A stretch of 64,000 bases of DNA from Taenia hydatigena (lineage: Eukaryota > Platyhelminthes > Cestoda > Cyclophyllidea > Taeniidae), in the NCBI GenBank assembly GCA_036345935.2, contig JADWOT020000003.1:23805432-23869431 (forward strand). Direction: 5' to 3'. Positions 19,153-30,879 of the stretch are shown one piece after another. Position 1 is the first letter of the stretch, and each line of letters starts with the position of its first letter. The position numbers and the translations under genes are program-made. The notes beneath the pieces are model-generated. The model was not told where the DNA came from. It was given only the letters and a program-made list of their open reading frames with translations, and ran no database searches.

Positions 19153-19918
19153 CGACGTTTCATGTCGCTTATGTAATTCCATATTTGTATAGCTGTAAAA
19201 AGGCAAATTTTGCTTCTCCTCACGTTTGAGACGGCGTTAAGAGTCCCAACAGATACGGATTTTTGAAACTGTCGTATCCTATCACACCCATACTAGCCAA
19301 TAATCCGTGATCAAGTAGTCGAGTCATGCTCCGTTTTTTGAGTCTGGGGACATGCTTATTTTCTAGTTTAGTTTTTGGCACCAAAATCTCAGACATTTAA
19401 GGGATAATGGTTGATCAATCAGACCCAATTGGAAACACAAATGTCATCCTGGATACAGGCTTTTTTGGACTGGACGATTTAAAAGTGACGTGCTCCTGTG
19501 TACAACTTCAGGTTAAATTGAGGTACACCCGTTTTTTAGGCGGGTATTTTTCAGAAGTCTCTAGAGAGCGTAGTGGGCATCTTTATTTAGTCACGTTTTG
19601 CTGGGACATAGTGCTTTTTGGCTCCCAAGTAGGCTGTTTAAAGATTATCAGAAGGATTAGCTAGGATTTCCAGCGAGGCTTTAAAGGTGAGGCTCATTCC
19701 AAGATCCTGAAATTATTATTAAGGAAAGGGAAGGAGTTGTTCCCCATCGTTGCCATCCACCACCCCATAGCAGGACACATGATGCAACATTGAAAACCTC
19801 AGGCTTTAGAAATACAATAAATAGTAGAGTAGCGGCGCACGCGCAGGAAGCAAGTCCTATGAGTGTGCATGAGTATCTAGGTGTATACAAAACCGCACGT
19901 CTCGGCAGAGTTAGCTAC
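19153..19918. other. Intergenic region between converging 3' ends
   Basis: Separates the + DHDDS gene from the - SCAF gene. TTTATT at 19582-19587 (AATAAA on the minus strand) lies about 330 nt past the SCAF stop and may serve as its poly(A) signal. No coding sequence is supported. Confidence 0.5.
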
Positions 19919-22900
19919 CTACCGAGGATGTCGGGAGAGAGGAGGGAGAGGAAAGGGTGGGGGTCGATAGGGTGGCAGCCTGTTTCTGACCAGATTGACA
20001 CTAAATGGAGGTGGTGGGTGCCTGTGAGAAACGGAACCGTTAATTAGTTGACCGTTACCATTACCGCCTTGCCATGAGAGCATCGGCGGCGGCGCTCGAA
20101 CACCTGATGGGGGCGGTGGTCTGGAGAGCGGCCACCGGTTTATCGACACCGTCTGAGTTACGCCTAGACAAGGGAAGGGGAAGCCGGTACATAATCATAA
20201 CGAATTGTGAACAGAGAGGAGTCGACATGAATTGGAGCTAGAGGCTCACCAGCAGCGAATGTCTGGTCCATGCTGAAACGGGGATGTTGGTAGCGGATGG
20301 GAGTAGATGGGGGGACGCGAACTCCTGTGGGGGAATTCACCTCAGGGCCGAACCAAGATCCTGCGGGGGGTGGATGGTGCTGCGGATGCGGCAATTGTTG
20401 CTGTTCATGAGGTCGGAGAAAAGACGACACGGAGTCAGCAGTAGAAAACCTGAGGTAGGGCGCCGGAAGCTGAGACACGAAAGGCTGGCGAAGGGGACCG
20501 CCCACCTGGGTAGAGTTCGGAGGTGGAGGTATCATGGTGCAGGGCAGGAGGCGAGCCGGCGTCTCTGCTACTGTGTAAGCTGCATTCGTGAGAATATTTT
20601 GCGTCACTGAAATTCAACAAAGGCCAAGCTTTATTATTACAGTTTTTATACCACTAAAAATAATTGAAAGCGGGTAATGTGCCCACGGGGAACTTTAAAT
20701 AAAGTTAATTGAAGGCTCAAACAGTTGTTCCGAGACTTCGTCATATCGAACATCTTCGTAGAGTTCTAATCTTTACTTTACTAATTAGTTGTAAATTAAA
20801 AGGCTTAGTTTGGGAGGTCTTACAAGCGAAATGAATCGTTTTTAAGAGCTCATCCACTAAGAGCCAGATTAGTAGAAATTTCCTCGAATTTAAGCCAATT
20901 CGTTTACCCAGAAACATTACTAACACCGGCGATGGATTGTGAAAGTAAACATAGAAAAGGTAATCGTAAAAGGGATATTTGAAAATGAACCTATTCTTAA
21001 GGAGTTAGTTACCATCAAAATACACGATCGGCAATTGAGATAGAACACGAAGGAGATAAGAATTGATAAGTTACAGGTAAATATGCTTACAAGGTGCAGA
21101 CGTGGATACCGCAGAAACGAAGGGAAGAAGTGGCGGTTTGCTGGAGGCGTCACCAATGCTGGCAGCAGTAGGAGCAGCAGTTGCAATGCTTGCAGCGGTA
21201 AGCGTCACCGTCGTAACAGATGGAGGAGGCAACAGAGCCACAGCCCCGCTTAAAGAAGTCGACAACGCCGTGAGAGGTGGTGGTGGTGGTGGTGGTGGTG
21301 GTGGCGGTGGAGGAGGTGGAGGAGGAGGAGGCGGTGGTGGCGGTGGCGGGGGTGGTGGTGCTAAAACAGTCCCACAGTAAGGTAAGTGATCCGAATAAGC
21401 CCTCCCCTTCCTGATAATTACAAACCTGAAGTAGAAAGAGGCACTAGCGAAGGAATGACGGTTGTGGGATGGGAAACGAGGACGGGTTTGGCCAAGTTTG
21501 CAGGGATCAAACGATCCTTAGATGGAGATAGGAGTTTCTTCCGCAACTCTGGTGAGATAGAATCCGCGTCAACGAGGGCGTGGCCTTCAAGGAGAGAGCG
21601 GAAGGCGGAAGGAGTCATGCATTCAACTTGTTCCAGAGGGAGGTAAGTACATCCCTCGCGTTCGTTCCAACCCTCGTGGCAACGCTGCTGACTTCGTCGC
21701 ACACCAAGATTGGCCGCCCAAGCAGTCTTCATCTCGCGCTGTTCCAGCATCGACCTATCGAGGCTACGGCGGGCGCGTGCTGCAGCGGCGCGGCTTTCGA
21801 AAGTGATAAAAGCGCAGCCACGCGGAGGAATAAGGTTGCACTCAAGAACGCGTGCATGCGCCGCCGCCTCGCACACCGCCTGTAACCGCGTCTCCGCCAG
21901 CTGTTTATGCAGGTGGCCAATGAAGATGGTACGTGAAACTAGAGAGACATGATTGGCGCGTAGCGAAGGCAGAGCATCCCGACGCCGACGACGCTCGCGC
22001 TGGCTCGCCGTCTCTTCCACATCCTCGCCGATGCCGATGAGAAATTGTTCCATCGCCCCGCCAGGATCGTTCGACACGGGGGTCGTGGTCGTGGTGGTAC
22101 CTGGAGCTACCGGCGCCGTCGGCTGATCCGGAGATCGGCTTCGAAACCGAAGCGAAATCGAAGACGACGACGATACTGACGAGGTGGTACGACTGAGATA
22201 AAAGGAGTGCATTACAAAATAAGCGTAATTTATTAGAAAATAATTCTCAAATAAGCCTCTAGTATATTTTATGACACAAAGAATCCACAGCGAATAAAAC
22301 TAGTAAATCCTTCAGAAAGGAGTAAGATGAAATAGAGAAACTGGAAAGTCACCAAAAGACAGCCCAGTGAACCGGTAAACCATGCCAAAAATTTTCGGAG
22401 GATTTTTAATCTTCTTACCATTAAAATATTAAAAGGGAAGGGAGAAATCGAATGGGGAAAGATCGGCACGCAATGGGAAAGTAAAACCGCATACAAACAC
22501 AAATGAATGGAAGCTGCAAATCTATAAAAGGAGACAATAGTTAAAAAACGACCGCAACTTTAGCATCTCAAAATGACTGAAATATCCTGGGTCGCGCTCA
22601 AGCGCTTGATATGAATGAGCAAATACGGTAAATTTAAATGGAGGAATGAGGCATAAAAATAAGGCCTGACTCGGCCTTGGTGCGTTTCCGAACAGGTGAG
22701 GCGTTTGTGTCGTAGATGAGGGAGGTAGGAGATACATGCTGCTGATTCTCTGAGCGTCGCTTCCGACGGCTGCCCTCATCGCCAGAGATGAGCGGTAGCA
22801 GGGGTCGATGATTACCGACATTGACGTGGTTTGACAGGAGGGAATTGGAAGCTAGGCCTTGTAGTCGATCCTCGAAAGAGCTCTCATCGGACGGTACAAG

Positions 22901-25418
22901 TTCGCCAGCAGCCGCCACTCTCCGGCCGCCTCCACTCACCGCAACTGCCGATGCCTGGTTCTGAAAAAAGACGATGTGATCTCATTGAATTCAAGCGCAA
23001 TTACATGCCCACTGGATTCAGTTCATACAAGTTTTTAACAGAGGCTAATGAGTATGACCATTCGATAGGGAGTTTAGAAATGTGAGCTGAAAACCTGTTG
23101 CCAAAGATGCTTAAAATTTTTATCCAGAACTACCCGCTGACATAACGTATAGCTGGACATAAACTCTAGTTTTGAGATGTAAAACGTGCCAATAAATGCG
23201 ACAATCAGCTTACAACAACGGCTTTTTAAATTAATGGGGCAATGACACATTCCCAAAATGCACAAGAGAATAAGGCAAATTTACTGACTTTACATACCTG
23301 ATGGTCGTGATGATTTTCACTGTTATGAAGTGCATTATTTACTTTATTATTTTCCACTGAATTGGGACCATTGAACAAGGGTTCGTTGCACGTGGAACCG
23401 ATGCTGTTCATGTGACACTTGCTCAACTGCTCCTGAATGGCTCGATTCTCTGCCATGGTGTCTACGATTGCCTTCAATTGATTGAAGTAGGAATTCTCTA
23501 TTGAAGGGCTATAGAAGAGCAAAGGGGTGGTAACTACCAGGCTTTGGGTTACATGGCAGAGTAAATCCAATAATTTACGAATTACAAAGTGACTTCAGTT
23601 AGTAACGTCAATTAATGATAAGGGATTTAGCTTCGACTTTAAGTGGGTTTAATAAACCACTGTGGAGGGATTGGCATCGGTTAGAGTGGAGAAGAGTTTG
23701 GAAATAAACGTAGAGACACGTCAGCTAACATACATAAACACCGAGCCCCAATATTTTGAAAGCAAGCTAATAAAGTGCCAATATCACGTGCACACACGTT
23801 TTCGTCTGTATACTGAATGGTAAAAATTTGATATCCTCCGCACACACTGCTACGCGTCGCCATGTAAATGTTTACTAAAAAAGCCAAACGATACCGGGAA
23901 AAAAACACACAAACTTAGCCCCTCCCTCCATTCTTGTCAATCGAATACGCCAAGATTAAAAGATGGCTCGGTTGGGTATTAAGACCTCGGTCACTTCAGA
24001 TAGTTAATTAAGCTAAATTAACGGTAAAGCTCCCAATGAGAGTAAATTAATTTAAGTCTGACAAGCGAAAAAAACACTTACTGGTGTTGAAGCTGAGACA
24101 AAGTAGAACTGAGTTGAGCGACCACTTCTGCACTAATCATTTTGCCATGACCAAGTAAATCAAGCTGCTCTTGAATCTTCCGTTGCACCCACTAGGAAAT
24201 TGTGAAGAACTAATAGAGCCATAAATATGAGGCAGAGACAGTAATACTTTGGCATAATTAAGAACAGAAAACTTTATGCATCAACCTACAAGTTGGAAAA
24301 CTGACGACTGTTTTTCGCACACCTAAAGCTTTTAACAACATTGTGGCAACTATTTTACTCGAGCAATTCGCGACTTGGCCATATGTTCATAGAAAGAAAT
24401 GGTTTATACAAAAATTGGTTTGGTAAGTGATAAATGGCACATTTTGAGGGTCTGAACGAAGAACAGCGCCGATGAGAAAGGTTACCATAAGCGGAAAAGT
24501 ATTATAATAATTCAACGAGGTGACAATGCAACTTCAAATATTGTAGCTGGAACTCAAGTAGTCAAATAGACGAACAAAAGAGCATTCAACTAGTCTGGCA
24601 CGGGCAGGATATAACTTAAAGACCAGTCGTACAGTCGAAGCGTATAGCTTCGTCCACATAAATGATGCCTCTAGAAATACCAAGGCGGCACTTTACAAAG
24701 GACTCCCCACGGTAAAATAGAGGATAAAACACAAAACATTGAAAATAAAGGTAATTTCAGAATCGTAACATGCAAAATATTGCCAAAGTAGGAATAATTA
24801 AAGAACAACAAACCTGAATGGCTTTTTGGAGATACTCCTCACTATCCTGGGGTATGCGGGACCCTCTGCTCCGCCTTGATTCATACTCGATAAGTGATTT
24901 TGAAATTACTTTCCGTGCTATTTAACATACAAATACAAAGTAGTAAGGTACCAGCTGCATGAAGATCAGGGCTGTCAGGATTGCTAACCAAGTCTTGCAA
25001 AACTTTAATAAGATCCTCTGGGTAGACGCATTTCTCCCTCCACAACTGAAGTACCCGTAATATCATCGGTTTGTCTTCAGGTAAGCATTGAGACAGCGCA
25101 GAAAAGACCGCATCAATATTTCGCATAAATCGAGGACCATACAGGTCCCTATCACGACTACTAAGCTTTGACTGACGCAAAATTGCGTCTACGATAAACA
25201 ATCCAGGGAGCTTAAATTTAGCTGTGCATTTGAAAATGAGCTCTTCGACCAGTTTAACGACGTGCTTATAGAATTTGCTCGCACGAACAGCAGCGCCAAC
25301 AATAGATGTCATTTTGGATTTCGTCATTGGCAACGAACTTGTCAAAAGTGTTTTCAGCTAAAAAAATAACCAGAAAGTAGGTAGAAACCTCAAAGCTAAA
25401 ATTCCTAACTTCATCCAT
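19919..25418 (-). CDS. SCAF4/SCAF8-type RNA polymerase II CTD-binding SR-related factor
   Basis: A nuclear factor that binds the phosphorylated polymerase II tail and controls transcript termination and processing. Ten coding exons, given 5' to 3': 25418-25389, 25357-24952, 24917-24814, 24191-24082, 23508-23298, 22960-22671, 22192-21426, 21360-21091, 20606-20250 and 20163-19919. They total 2790 nt in one frame, 929 aa. Residues about 1-140 form the CID (MDEVRNFSFELKTLL, SKFYKHVVKLVEELI, LPGLFIVDAILRQS). Residues about 350-383 are basic (SRRKRRSENQQ). An RRM lies at about 470-545 with RNP2 IFIGHL and RNP1 RGCAFITF. After it come a long poly-proline run and a Pro-rich tail ending PPLSRHPR. Two introns are only 31 and 34 nt. 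The donor at 22670 (GTCAGG) is weak but is the only one found that keeps phase. Confidence 0.9.
21276..21360 (-). repeat. Poly-proline-coding triplet repeat
   Basis: About 28 consecutive triplets of GGT, GGC and GGA on the + strand, read as CCN proline codons on the minus strand inside the SCAF-type gene. It starts directly at the exon's splice acceptor. Mixed third bases show that the protein run is kept while the DNA repeat has been scrambled. Confidence 0.85.
22193..24813 (-). other. SCAF gene introns of 340-620 nt
   Basis: Introns 22193-22670, 22961-23297, 23509-24081 and 24192-24813 are AT-rich and hold no recognisable gene. Minus-strand open frames at 22269-22502 and 23681-23908 have no domain. 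Confidence 0.6.
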
Positions 25419-25945
25419 TCTACGTCCACTCCGAAAGAGACTTAAATTAACCACTCTAGCAACAAAACGCAAAACAAAACTGCCTACCAATGCACTAACA
25501 ACCCAAGTGGTCATAGCTGGTCTTTAAAAAAGATTATTTTCTTACTTAAATAAGCGAATTAATGCGTTTTCCGTTATGCATTGAAGCATTCATTCTTGCT
25601 ATAATAAGAACACACGAATGCAATCAAATGACAAATGGTAAGGAAACGATTCAGTTTTTCACTTTTAAAAGTTAAAGAACAATATTGGTTAGGGCACAAT
25701 TACTTGTTCTTATAAATCGTCAACATCTGCCATAATTTTTTTAGATTCTTCATAACTAATGTCTATTCCGTTGCTAGCCGCTGTCATGAGAATACATACT
25801 GGGATAGCTGCTAAGATGTGGCGCCATTGTTTACCCTTCTTTAAGGGATCTTTATTGATTCATACATCCATAGCATATGCACTTCTTCCGCCTGCTGAGG
25901 TGTATCAGACAGCAACGGAAATTTAGCCTGGTGCCCGTTAAGATT
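25419..25945. other. Spacer upstream of the SCAF gene
   Basis: AT-rich sequence holding the 5' flank of the minus-strand gene. An in-frame stretch extends upstream of its ATG but without a better start. No other feature is seen. Confidence 0.5.
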
Positions 25946-25950
25946 GCGTT

Positions 25951-26135
25951 TGTAGCGTCCCGAGGCTCCCTTAAGGCAAAAGAAGGCAAAGTGGCAGGAT
26001 AGAATATATACATTCACCGGACAGAGGGAAAATGGCTGCTGGCATGGCCCAGAGGCCAGCCCACGCAGCTAGGGCAATATGGCCACCTCTGTGACCTTGA
26101 CAGAAAACGGCAGTTCTAACAACCAAAGTATTACA
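25951..26135 (+). mobile_element. Solo LTR, family 1, copy 2
   Basis: Starts TGTAGCGTCCCGAGG and ends AGTATTACA, 185 bp, homologous throughout to 14917-15100. The 5-bp target duplication GCGTT is at 25946-25950 and 26136-26140. No internal domain is present. Confidence 0.88.
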
Positions 26136-26246
26136 GCGTTTGCTATTCTCTGCCTCATTGTAGCTCCTCTGAAGACAAAAGAAGATATTTCACTCGGGCA
26201 GAACGTACGTCTTCAGCATACAGAAAAGGAGTAGCGCCACTGGCAT

Positions 26247-26480
26247 TGTAATACTTATGTTCTTTAAATGTGCTTTGTAGGCCAGAGGCGAAGGAACAAT
26301 TTGAACCTGATTGCGGAGCGGCGTGGTGACTCCCAGGATTGCAACTTATTCCCATTCTAAACTCTCCTACAAGGTTCCGTTGTAGCCGCTCTCTTGCGTA
26401 TAATAAAGATGTCGAAGGCTGTTCAGACTTCTAATAACAAGGGCGGTAAGAAGGAAGAGGAGGAACCCTCCAAAGTTATG
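26247..26480 (+). repeat. Repeat family B, third major copy
   Basis: Matches the right arm at 14378-14594 from TTCTTTAAATGTGC onward. It includes ATAATAAAGATG and an opening peptide MSKAVQTSNNKGGKKEEEEP that runs on to a stop at about 26512. It lies just after solo LTR copy 2, as the first cluster lies just before copy 1. Confidence 0.7.
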
Positions 26481-26512
26481 GCTCGGAGGTCGGTCCACCC
26501 GGCGAATGCATG

Positions 26513-27547
26513 ATAACCGAAATGCAAAGTTATCTTTTGCGAAAATTAATAATTGGACAAGCAAATGACAATACATCTGAATGGTAAAATATCATTTTGA
26601 ACCTTGTCATCTGACTGGCTCAAAAATCCTTTGAAAATGTATTTATTGGCCATGAATACTTCCTTGGCGCTATAAGAGACATATGCCATAAATGCTTAAA
26701 AATAGCGAATTCTTAAACGCCTCTGTAGGCAAGATAAATAAGTGCTAAGTGCACTAAGTTGTTATTGATTGGGAGGCCTTCCTTTTTTGTATGCCTATTT
26801 GCCGTTACTTACCCCCTACAATATTTTTGTTTGAAATGCTAAGACAATATATCATATAATGTGAAAATGGATCAAAGTCATAAATGAAACTGGTTTATGT
26901 TTGTTTACACTAATATTAGTCGCATATACGCCTTTTGACTTTGGGCTGTAAAAACTTGTTCAAAATCCTTGACTCAAATTGCGATTTCTTTTGGGTTCAA
27001 TGTTATTTTAATGTCAGCATGTATTATGCTTTATTTTTATTCTCAACACGAAATATCAGGGGTTGTTATATTTAACCGTGGTACATATGGTTAATTGGTC
27101 AGAGGCTCGTAGTGATCTCTCTGCGTATAGCGTCGCCGTTCAAATATCTGCAGTGAAAGTGAGAGATAAGTTGACTTCCCCTGCACAACTTAATAATTGG
27201 AAATATTTTTCTTGGATTAATGGTTTTCTCCCGAATATTTTTCAATGGAGCAGACCGTACAGATGTTACATAATTGTCGTAATTGATTCGTGTAGTTGTA
27301 GCTGTGACGTAAGGGGTAGCGGTCCCAAATAATAAAATTAGCTAATAAAGCCTTCACTTTTTTGCGATCCTAGCATCTGGTCATGCTTCACCTAAAAACA
27401 TTTTGTCAGCATTACTAATACGAAAAGTCCCGGTACATAATTCGATAAATCAACTTCAAATGCATGTGATAGAAAAATACCCTAAATTTGTGCTAGGATT
27501 ATCATTCGAAATCGTAAACGATCACAAAAAAACAAGTCCGTTTTCAG
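26513..27547. other. Spacer before prefoldin subunit 6
   Basis: AT-rich. The end (TTTTCAG at 27541-27547) is a strong acceptor 11 nt before the prefoldin ATG, consistent with spliced-leader addition or a 5' UTR intron. No gene is supported. Confidence 0.5.
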
Positions 27548-27558
27548 AGTACGTACAC

Positions 27559-29709
27559 ATGGAGGCTGTCTACAAGTCACTGACAAAGGAGGTGGAGAAG
27601 CTGCAGGAAGTTGAAGGCAACATCCAGAAGCGTCTACAGGCTTACCAGCAGTTAGCGGGTCAGCTGTCGGAAAATGAAAACGTGGAGAAGGATATGGAGG
27701 AGCTGACAGAGGATAATAAGGTCTTCAAACTCATAGGACCAGTTTTGGTGGAGCAGAGCCTGGAGGAAGCTCGAGACACCGTCAAAAAGCGCCTCAAGTT
27801 CATTCAGGATGAGATGTGAGTTGCATAATTGGACTTGAGTTCGGCGGAAAGACTTGCAGCACGAGGTCCTGTTTTTGAGACCATTTTCACTCCACACCTC
27901 TCTTTTGTGAATTCCTTTAATTTAGTTTAGGCTTACTGAATTTCTTCAGTCCACTTGATCTACAGTCTCCTAGGTTGGAGTGGTTGTGGTTTTCACTCTG
28001 CATTCTGCTTTACCCGACCGTTCGCCTACTCGTGGTAGATTGTGCTGTGTAGCTCCAGAATGTTCTACGTAACGGCTACGTTTCCCTACTTCTCTCATCC
28101 TCTCGATATTGCGGCCTTGGTTTTGTTTTCACAGTTGTTTTGGCAAAGTGCACTTAGTGATAGCGGTGGGACGCGCTTGTGCGTAGTTTGAAACGGCTCT
28201 GAAGCTGAAGTAATTGCACTTTAACATATCTGCGGGTGTTGATGTTGAAGCTCGTGCATTTAAAATGCTTCGGGGGTATTTCATTTAAGTTACACTCAAA
28301 GAAATGGTCCATTGCCAAAAGTGGGCGAAACTATAGTACTTTCTAGTGGTGTGGCCACTAAGGTGGGAATCGCGGTGCACAGCTCTGCAAGGGAGGTGTT
28401 AGTTTGCCCATGTAATAGAGTTGTAAGCTGGGAGTTGTAGTCGGACAATCACTGAGGACGTATCAAATTTCTGGAGTACTGGAGCTTTTGTCTCGAAGTG
28501 CACCATTACCGATATTTTCCATTATGACTGCAAACAATTCACCGCAACTCCCAACGCAACTATGGAAACGAGCATTTGGCAACACCCGGAGTGCATCGTA
28601 GTTGAAGTTTGAATGAGGAAAATGATGACAACTTCAAACAGCTTAATTTTTGCCTCTGTTGGTGGTCTGATGATTGTTGGCTTGCGATTGTGCATTTGAC
28701 TGAACTGAGCTTCACTCGGATGAAATTCGACCGTTCTTCAATTCAAATGCATGTAGTTTGACAAGAGGGGAATATGCTGTTCATAACTGCCTATTTTTTA
28801 CAGGAGCATGCTCTCTACATTTGTGGTCTCTATTTGAATGCATGTTGGCTGCGTATTCAGTGTCCCTTCGGATTATTCAGTTCCCTCTTCTCTTCCAATT
28901 AGAAGGATGGGAGAACTGATTTTCTCGACAGGCGTGCATTTTATGCCACTCCATGGTTAGCTGTGCAAAGATTTCCATGTGAACGGTGTGAGTTTTGAAA
29001 CACCAAATGACCCATTAAAAGCACCAGCAACTGACCATATTGAGTAATAATGGTTTCACGGAGAAGTAAGCAGATGTACATGGGTAAGTAATGAGCTTGC
29101 CGTCTTTGAACCCTGACGTTTTGCCATAGTTAAGCCCTGTTCAGGAAGGAATTGCTGCCATGTCACGAAATCTGAATGCAGAGTCTGCTGTAGGTGTGGG
29201 TTGAGTAATTCTAGTGGGTGGAAATGTTTCCTTTTCAGCAGTGTGGGGAGAATTTTGGCGAGGTAACATTGTGAAAACGCCAAGTCCGGTCGACAGGATC
29301 CGGAATCACTACCAAAACTCAGCGCACTCATGACATGTCTTGGGGTTGGAATCCAGAATCTCCATTGTAACTAAGCTAAGCGACTCCAGTTATCGTCAGT
29401 GATAGATGTGAGGTAGCGTTCATGATCATTTGTAGCGCCTATGTACCCCATGACGATGAGCATCATGTTACCTGCTGTATTTTAGTCTACCACGTGCGGC
29501 ATGCTGATTTAGTGGTGCAAGCAAGAGGCTCTGCTGCATAATGGTCAACCTTCTTTGCGAAATCAGCGGTGTTCTGTACTTTTCATAGGAAAAGAAACGA
29601 CGAGATGATGAAGACAATGGAGAAGGAGCGGGACAACCACCGGGAGCAGATCGCGAAGCTGCAACAGCGATTTCAACAGGAGCAGACAAAGGCTGCACTC
29701 AAAGCATAG
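27559..29709 (+). CDS. PFDN6: Prefoldin subunit 6 (beta-type)
   Basis: A subunit of the hexameric prefoldin chaperone that passes unfolded actin and tubulin to the CCT chaperonin in the cytosol. Two exons, 27559-27815 and 29589-29709, join in frame. The protein is two long coiled-coil helices around the conserved beta hairpin: MEAVYKSLTKEVEKLQ, NKVFKLIGPVLVEQ, EARDTVKKRLKFIQDEM, then KRNDEMMKTMEKERDNHREQ and LQQRFQQEQTKAALKA. The GPVLV hairpin and the A-x-x-TV-x-KRL segment are typical of this subunit. The start is the ATG right after the acceptor at 27547; the frame is open further upstream but has no suitable start. The 1.77-kb intron is the source of copies at 48.4-50.5 kb. Confidence 0.92.
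27816..29588 (+). other. PFDN6 intron, source of later duplications
   Basis: Donor GTGAGT at 27816 and acceptor TTCATAG ending at 29588. From 27625 (in exon 1) to about 29059 it matches 48365-49800 nearly base for base. The open frame on the minus strand at 29056-29331 lies inside the intron and has no domain. Confidence 0.85.
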
Positions 29710-30834
29710 ACCATCTCAGCTGCCCCTCCTAACTCTACCTCCTTGAAATATCTCTATTTTCGAAAGAAGGGGCTGCCTTTGTTATTCGCATTCCATCGAT
29801 ATCGAAAATGATGATTACCCGATTCAGAGCCCAATGGTATTCGAAGCCCGTGTGCAACGTCCATCTTTTTCCTAGCCACAAAGCTTGAGCTGTTGTAGCT
29901 CCTAGGCTTAAATTCGGGTTTACTTGCTTTCTTGTTGTGGAGGCGTGCCCTGACACTCTTCACAACGTTTGGGAAAGACATCACAGCATCGATACCATGT
30001 CTGGGACTTAAGAAATCGTAATACGAAGTTGGCGACTGACAGGTTTGCTTTCAAGGCTGATGGTGCGTGCGAGTGGCCTGAATTGCAGGCAGGTGGGTGG
30101 CAGTGTGAGTCGCCACCGGTGAAGAGGGGACTGGGCAGAGAAAGCGGGTCAAGCCATGATATCAAAGGCACGTCTACATGGATTGTGTGGTTAAATTTCG
30201 GCAGGTCGAAGAAATCGAGTGGGCTATGCATTCGTGAATGAACGAGCATGGGGAGCCTCGTGCACCAGATCTTCATTGATCTTGATGAAGGCGCTGTACA
30301 AATGGCTGAAACGGTGAATGGTCCCGAGGCCGCGGCCTTGAGCCGAAGTACAACCTGCAGACACTTGGGCGTCCGCGATTTCAGCGTTTTTGCTATGCAC
30401 AATGCATATTAGTGCCATAATATGGGCTTATTTCTAGGCAATTCCTACCTCGGCCTTTTTTCTTTAAACAAAACAACACATTACTAAAAGGCTTAGCATG
30501 TACGTAGCTCCTTTCTTCCACCTCCGATTCCATGTCCTTTGGTGGAAACGACTGGGTAGCAAGAGATGCTTTATATCTGTGTAGCGGGATAAGGGGAGGG
30601 TGATATTCCCAAATAGCTCAAGTTCTATGGAGAATCAGTGTTGGTCTCTCCATCCTTGGGGAGTGGTGACGCTCGACCATTCACAAGCCTGGTTTATACT
30701 AATCGCTTGTCACCTACAAGGTATACTTAGGCAAATGTGTATTGCAAAATAGAGCCGGCTTCCAAGCCTTTGAGGTGCGATTTTAAATTTAAAATTGAAC
30801 GAATCTACTCACAGTCGTTCTGCGAAGGCTTATC
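29710..30834. other. Spacer with an uncertain minus-strand open frame
   Basis: A minus-strand frame at 29920-30402 (160 codons) and overlapping shorter frames have fairly regular composition but no domain I recognise. A possible 49-nt GT-AG intron lies near 30310-30360 on the minus strand. It could be a small gene or a decayed one; I do not call it as coding. Confidence 0.3.
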
Positions 30835-30845
30835 GGTTTTTTCAG
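30835..30845 (+). promoter_or_regulatory. Splice or trans-splice acceptor before ODAD2/ARMC4
   Basis: A pyrimidine-rich run ending TTTTTTCAG at 30845, 34 nt before the ATG at 30880. It is a candidate site for spliced-leader addition. Confidence 0.45.
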
Positions 30846-30879
30846 CTGTGTCTCCATCCCACAGTCACAGCTGGTTGTG

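Noticed and set aside
21102..21380. 92-codon + frame with a poly-glycine run
   Set aside because: It is the antisense of the SCAF exon's poly-proline run.
26159..26371. Possible second LTR family (TGTAGCTCC to CTCCTACA)
   Set aside because: Ends look LTR-like, but there is no target duplication, and most of the segment is explained by repeat family B.
27403..27558. 52-codon upstream extension of prefoldin subunit 6
   Set aside because: It begins without ATG and crosses a strong TTTTCAG acceptor; the protein aligns fully from the ATG at 27559.
29920..30402. 160-codon minus-strand open frame
   Set aside because: No domain and no reliable splice pattern; competing frames are equally open. Kept only as a note in the spacer entry.
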